18,611 nt of DNA from contig JBGSYQ010000166.1 in assembly GCA_041750795.1 (NCBI GenBank), positions 1 through 18,611 on the forward strand, written 5' to 3'. This DNA comes from JTS-RE94 sp041750795 (GTDB lineage: Bacteria > Planctomycetota > Planctomycetia > Pirellulales > PALSA-1355). This document shows positions 15,384 to 18,611 of the stretch, in pieces. The position numbers and the translations under genes are program-made. The notes under the pieces are model-generated. The model did not search any database. It was not told the DNA's origin and worked only from the letters and a program-made list of their open reading frames with translations. Positions within the stretch are counted from its first letter, which is position 1. The number at the start of each line of letters is the position of its first letter.

Positions 15384-16367
15384 ATGCGCCGGTTGCTGGT
15401 TTTTGCGCACTTGCTGTTTGCCGCCCTGCTCGTCTCTGGGGCGGCTTTGGCCAACGATCACTTCGAATCGACGTCGATCGGCGACTGTTGCCCGTGCTGG
15501 TTCAGCCAGGCTTGCGCCGACGACTGCGACGCGTGCTGCGACAACATCTGCGATTGCCAGCGTTTGCTGGGCATGCTGCCCAGCGATCATTGCTTCGATC
15601 GCTTCGTCAGCCCGCTCTCGAATCCGTTCTTCTTCGAGGATCCGCGATCTCTGACCGAAGTGCGCGGTATTTTTCTCGACAACAGTCTGCCCAACTTCAT
15701 CGATGGCGGCGACGCCCAAGTCTGGGCTGCCCAGATACGCGGACGGCTGTCCGAACGCTGGAGCGTGATCGCCCCGCGGATCGGATACTTGCAGGTCAAC
15801 CAGGCTGGCGGCGACGCGCCCATCGGCTATCTCTCCACGCCCGTGGGCTTGAAATACAACTTCGTTCGCGACGTCGAGCGGCAATTGCTGGTCACGGCCG
15901 GCGCCACCTACTTCATTCCCGGCTCGGCCGGTGCCCTTTCCAATTTCGGTGACGGCGACTTCCACCTGTTTCTGACCGGCGGCAAGGAAATCTTCGAGTA
16001 CGGACATTGGCTCAGCGCCAGCGGGTTTCGATTGCCGGCCGATACGAACTGGGGAACGCAATTCTGGTACTGGTCGAACCAGTGGGACTATGAAGTGGCG
16101 CAAGGCTGGTATCCGTTGTGCGGCGTCAACTGGTTCCATTGGATGCGCAGCGCCGGCGTGGATTCCGGCGCCGGCCTCACGGCGCTCGACCTGATCAATC
16201 TGCCGGTCTCGGGAGTCGCGGGCCAGAACGTCGTCACCGGCCTGGTGGGCGTCAAGTGGAAGCCCAATCCGCACGTCGAGCTGGCCAGCGGCTTCGAGTT
16301 TCCGCTGACCGATCGCACCGACATCCTCCGCAACCGGCTGTACGTCGACGCGATTTTCCGGTACTAA
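15384..16367 (+). CDS. Outer-membrane beta-barrel protein with Cys-rich N-terminus
   Basis: 327 residues. The ATG has a strong AAGGAGG 5-6 bases upstream. A signal peptide ends near GAALA, followed by a segment with 10 cysteines in about 45 residues (GDCCPCW, CDACCDNICDC). The rest alternates polar and hydrophobic residues like beta-strands: VWAAQIRGRLSERWSVIAPRIG, PVGLKYNFV, LLVTAGATYF, VTGLVGVKWKPNPHVELASGFEF. It ends in aromatic FRY, as barrel proteins recognised by the BAM machinery do. It resembles planctomycete proteins annotated as outer-membrane barrel or hypothetical transporters. No ligand can be named. The 3' end overlaps the convergent peroxidase gene by 4 bases. Confidence 0.8.
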   Translation: MRRLLVFAHLLFAALLVSGAALANDHFESTSIGDCCPCWFSQACADDCDACCDNICDCQRLLGMLPSDHCFDRFVSPLSNPFFFEDPRSLTEVRGIFLDNSLPNFIDGGDAQVWAAQIRGRLSERWSVIAPRIGYLQVNQAGGDAPIGYLSTPVGLKYNFVRDVERQLLVTAGATYFIPGSAGALSNFGDGDFHLFLTGGKEIFEYGHWLSASGFRLPADTNWGTQFWYWSNQWDYEVAQGWYPLCGVNWFHWMRSAGVDSGAGLTALDLINLPVSGVAGQNVVTGLVGVKWKPNPHVELASGFEFPLTDRTDILRNRLYVDAIFRY

Positions 16368-16873
16368 CCGGGCCCCGCCGCAACCGAGCTGTCGGCCAAC
16401 AGCTTGCGGATGCCGCGTTCGATCGATCGCGCGCGGGCCTGCGGTGCATAACGGTGCACGACGGCGCCTTGGCGGTCGACGAGAAACTTGGTGAAGTTCC
16501 ACTTGATGCGCTTGCTGCCCAGGATGCCGGGGCGGGCCGATTGCAAGTAGTGATACAACGGGTGTGCGCGGGGCCCGTTCACATCGATCTTGGCAAACAG
16601 CGGAAACGTCACGTCGTACGTCAGCTTGCAGAAGCTTTTGATCTGCGCTTCGTCGCCCGGTTCCTGGTGGCCGAACTGATCGCAGGGAAACCCCAAGACG
16701 GCGAATCCCTGCTCGCGATACTTGCGATACAGCGATTCCAGCCCGGCGTACTGCGGGGTGAGCGTGCAGCGACTGGCGACGTTGACGATCAACAGCACCT
16801 GCCCGCGAAAGTCGGCCAGCGTCTGACTTGCGCCGTCGATGCCGGTGACTTCGATCTCGTACAGTGGATTCAC
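16364..16873 (-). CDS. Glutathione peroxidase family protein (probably thioredoxin-dependent)
   Basis: 169 residues. Reduces hydrogen peroxide or organic hydroperoxides. Visible motifs: NVASRCTLTPQY with peroxidatic Cys36; GFPCDQFGHQEPG with Cys64 and the catalytic Gln70, where Asp replaces the usual Asn; FCKLTYDVTFP with Cys82; and KWNFTKFLVD with the catalytic Trp125/Asn126. Cys82 sits where yeast Gpx3-type enzymes have the resolving Cys, suggesting a thioredoxin-recycled 2-Cys enzyme rather than true glutathione dependence. A GTG start at 16873 is chosen because GGGAGA lies 6 bases upstream and the family normally begins at this point. The longer frame to 16927 adds an unrelated leader. 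There is no signal peptide, so it should be cytoplasmic. Confidence 0.92.
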   Translation of the reverse strand: MNPLYEIEVTGIDGASQTLADFRGQVLLIVNVASRCTLTPQYAGLESLYRKYREQGFAVLGFPCDQFGHQEPGDEAQIKSFCKLTYDVTFPLFAKIDVNGPRAHPLYHYLQSARPGILGSKRIKWNFTKFLVDRQGAVVHRYAPQARARSIERGIRKLLADSSVAAGPG

Positions 16874-16879
16874 GGCGAT

Positions 16880-16885
16880 TCTCCC
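16880..16885 (-). promoter_or_regulatory. Ribosome binding site setting a GTG start for the peroxidase gene
   Basis: GGGAGA on the minus strand lies 6 bases from the GTG at 16871-16873, which supports a non-ATG start over the longer in-frame extension. Confidence 0.6.
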
Positions 16886-16940
16886 GCTCTCCCGCGAGCC
16901 GAACTTTGCAGCCGCCGAATTTCGCACGCCCGCTGACCTT

Positions 16941-16967
16941 GTTATAGCCGCCTGTTGAAGAATTCAA
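16941..16967 (-). promoter_or_regulatory. Possible promoter of the peroxidase gene, partly formed by a repeat element
   Basis: On the minus strand TATAAC (16941-16946) lies 15 bases after TTGAAT (16962-16967). The -35-like hexamer falls in the loop and right arm of the first hairpin of the adjacent repeat element. The short spacing makes this tentative. Confidence 0.3.
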
Positions 16968-17094
16968 CAGGCGGCGACATCGCAGGGATGCGATGACAAA
17001 ATAGCGACGCAAGTCGTTATTTTGGGAGCCGTGAGAAGCTTTGCTTCGCACTTGGCGACGTTGAAAAATTCCGCAACGGCATTTTTCAACAGGC
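16947..17094. repeat. Five-hairpin palindromic element (REP- or MITE-like)
   Basis: Five stems follow one another: 13-bp exact arms 16947-16959/16963-16975; 7-bp exact arms 16978-16984/16989-16995; 12-bp arms with one G-T pair 16997-17008/17013-17024; 9-bp arms with one mismatch 17031-17039/17043-17051; and 10-bp arms 17060-17069/17081-17090 that continue inside as a 3-bp stem. The outer ends form an imperfect terminal inverted repeat, GCCTGTTGAA(G/A)AAT, at 16950-16963 and 17081-17094. It lies between divergent genes. Known families with this structure are dispersed non-coding repeats. A transposase-less transposon derivative is my best guess. Confidence 0.65.
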
Positions 17095-17237
17095 TGGCAG
17101 CACAGCGTGCTCGGTCGTGCTTCGCCGGATCGTCGCGGGGACGCATTCCCGCCAGCGCTCGTGTAAACTACTCCACGCGCCGCCAAACGATGCGACGGCA
17201 GCGGGGTTTTACCAATTCCAGCAGCCGGGAGAGCGCC

Positions 17238-18395
17238 ATGCTCGCCGACGACAAAATGCGCCAGGACGTCGTGGAGGGTATTCGCCGATTCGTCGAGCGC
17301 AGCGTGCTGCCCGTGGCCAGCGAGCTGGAGCACCGCGACGAATATCCTGCCCAGATCGTCGAAGGTATGCGCGAGCTGGGGCTGTTTGGCGCCAACGTGC
17401 CACCCGAGTACGGCGGCCTGGGGCTGGACTACACCACGTTCGCCATGGTGATCGAAGAACTGGCCCGCGGCTGGATGAGCATCGTTGGTCCGATCGGTAC
17501 GCACTCGGTGATCTGCGACATCATCAACCGCTTTGGCACCGGCGAGCAGAAGCTGGCCTTTCTGCCCGGTCTGGCGTCGGGGCAACGGCGCGGCGGCCTG
17601 GCGCTTTCCGAGTCGGACGCCGGCACCGACGTGCAGCGACTGCGCACCACCGCCACGCGCAGCGGCGACGGCTACCTGATCAACGGCTCGAAGATGTGGA
17701 TCACCAATGGCCGCTACGGCAACACGTTCGTGCTGGCAGCCAAGACCGATCCGCAGGCCGATCCGCCGTATGCCGGCATCTCCGCGTTCGTCATCGAGAA
17801 GGGGGGCGCCGGCTTTCGCGTCGGCCGCGATATCGACAAGCTGGGCTACAAGGGGGTCGAAACCTGCGAATTGTTCTTCGACAACTTCTTCGTGCCCGCG
17901 GCCAATCTCATCGGCGGGCGCGAGGGCGAAGGATTCAAGCAGATCATGACCGGGCTGGAGAGCGAGCGGATCAACGTGGCGGCGCGCGGCGTGGGGCTGG
18001 CCCGCGCGGCGTTCGAAGACGCGATCCACTATGCCCAACAGCGGCACACGTTCGGCAAGCCGATCTGCGAGCATCAGACCATCCAGATCAAGCTGGCCGA
18101 CATGGGCACGAAGATCGAAGCGGCGCGGCTGCTCGTCTACTCGGCCACGGCCAAAAAAGACCGCGGCGAGCGCTGCGACCTGGAAGCCGGCATGGCCAAG
18201 CTGTTCGCCACCGAAAGCGCCCAAGAAATTGCGCTGGAGGCGCTGCGCATTCACGGTGGCGCCGGATACTCCAAAGACCTGCGCGTCGAGCGGTATTATC
18301 GAGACGCGCCGTTGCTGATCGTCGGCGGCGGCACCAACGAGCTGCAGCGCCTGATCATCGCCAAGGCCCTGGTCGCAAAGCACCCCATCCGCTAA
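17238..18395 (+). CDS. Acyl-CoA dehydrogenase
   Basis: 385-residue FAD-dependent enzyme that forms the alpha-beta double bond of an acyl-CoA and passes electrons to electron-transfer flavoprotein. It shows the full three-domain layout: an N-terminal helical domain (ELGLFGANVPPEYGGLGLDY at 47-65), a beta-domain with LALSESDAGTD at 121-131 and MWITNG at 153-158, and a C-terminal helical domain (QQRHTFGKPICEHQ at 267-280, ALRIHGGAGYSKD at 335-347). Near the end, VGGGTNELQR has Gly364 where many family members have the catalytic Glu. GLESERI instead supplies Glu243 where isovaleryl- and long-chain enzymes carry theirs. The ATG at 17238 has GGGAGAG upstream and gives the usual family length. Substrate chain type cannot be told from sequence. 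Confidence 0.93.
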   Translation: MLADDKMRQDVVEGIRRFVERSVLPVASELEHRDEYPAQIVEGMRELGLFGANVPPEYGGLGLDYTTFAMVIEELARGWMSIVGPIGTHSVICDIINRFGTGEQKLAFLPGLASGQRRGGLALSESDAGTDVQRLRTTATRSGDGYLINGSKMWITNGRYGNTFVLAAKTDPQADPPYAGISAFVIEKGGAGFRVGRDIDKLGYKGVETCELFFDNFFVPAANLIGGREGEGFKQIMTGLESERINVAARGVGLARAAFEDAIHYAQQRHTFGKPICEHQTIQIKLADMGTKIEAARLLVYSATAKKDRGERCDLEAGMAKLFATESAQEIALEALRIHGGAGYSKDLRVERYYRDAPLLIVGGGTNELQRLIIAKALVAKHPIR

Positions 18396-18470
18396 CGCGA
18401 GCACGGACTGGGATTTTGGATTTTCGATTCGCGATTTTGGAGGGTTTGCCACCGAGGACATTGAGGACGC

Positions 18471-18494
18471 AGGCTGGAGGCTGGAGGCTGGAGG
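18471..18494 (+). repeat. Tandem repeat of a 7-base unit
   Basis: AGGCTGG is repeated three times exactly, with a fourth partial copy. A purine-rich run follows. Confidence 0.85.
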
Positions 18495-18565
18495 AAAGGA
18501 AAGGAAATCGGGCAAGCGGCGATCGGCAATCAAAAAGCGGTTTGTTGGAAATCATTGTTTTGGCT

Positions 18566-18605
18566 GGGGTTTTTGGTGGGTTGGTGGGATTTTGGTGCTG
18601 GTGGG
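18566..18605 (+). other. G-run cluster, possible G-quadruplex
   Basis: Runs of three or four G occur at 18566-18569, 18578-18580, 18586-18588 and 18603-18605, separated by T-rich loops of 8, 5 and 14 bases. The last loop is long, so folding is uncertain. Confidence 0.35.
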
Positions 18606-18611
18606 TACAAA

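Larger units (their letters stand above)
18396..18611. other. Low-complexity intergenic sequence at the right edge
   Basis: After the dehydrogenase stop come GATTTTGG-type near-repeats (18411-18440), a short tandem repeat, and from about 18540 a strongly G/T-rich plus strand with very few C. No gene or terminator is visible. Short frames here look spurious. Confidence 0.6.

Noticed and set aside
15131..15952. A 273-residue plus-strand frame overlapping the barrel gene
   Set aside because: It is out of frame with the recognised barrel protein, which has a strong ribosome binding site and signal peptide.
16964..17146. A 60-residue minus-strand frame within the five-hairpin element
   Set aside because: It is made mostly of inverted-repeat sequence and has no start signal. 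The structure explains the sequence better than coding does.
15339..18533. A 1064-residue minus-strand open frame
   Set aside because: It lies antisense to the barrel and dehydrogenase genes and across the peroxidase gene in another frame. Its translation has no family resemblance, and GC-rich genes with strong third-position bias produce such long shadow frames.

Overview
The window looks like chromosomal DNA from a GC-rich planctomycete, probably of the Pirellulales. This is judged from protein style, not from a marker gene. It carries giant exported PQQ-like beta-propeller proteins that start with WPM(Y/W)R motifs, a CNVPVFRYALERW-type lipoprotein, Cys-rich secreted proteins and a high-GC coding bias. 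No rRNA, tRNA, CRISPR array or recognisable transposase was seen.

Positions 1-12029, all minus strand, form one tightly packed operon. In transcription order it encodes a membrane-anchored tandem ModA-like binding protein, a ModB-like permease, a ModC-like ATPase, a MoaD-type sulfur carrier, a divergent ThiF/MoeB-type E1 enzyme, and two homologous exported proteins of 1218 and 1324 residues. Both large proteins have the order signal peptide, beta-propeller, methyltransferase-like Rossmann domain, second beta-propeller, malectin-like domain. A further gene may start at the left edge. Junctions are 4-bp overlaps, direct abutment or gaps of at most 34 bp. A sigma70-like promoter lies just upstream. 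The set links oxyanion (molybdate or tungstate) uptake and pterin-type sulfur-carrier chemistry to two large envelope proteins. This is the most interesting system in the window.

Positions 12234-15028, also minus strand, hold a planctomycete-type lipoprotein with a C-terminal membrane helix, an 810-bp non-coding stretch, and a Cys/Gly-rich exported protein with a TPR-like tail. The non-coding stretch contains a 9-bp operator-like dyad, an intrinsic terminator at the end of a candidate structured RNA, and a strong hairpin with a palindrome.

Positions 15029-18611 begin with a plus-strand Cys-rich outer-membrane beta-barrel protein whose Shine-Dalgarno sequence lies in a hairpin. It converges with a minus-strand glutathione peroxidase, and their ends overlap by 4 bp. 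The divergent space between the peroxidase and a plus-strand acyl-CoA dehydrogenase contains about 145 bp made of five consecutive hairpins, probably a MITE- or REP-like element. The right edge is low-complexity, repeat-bearing, G/T-rich sequence.
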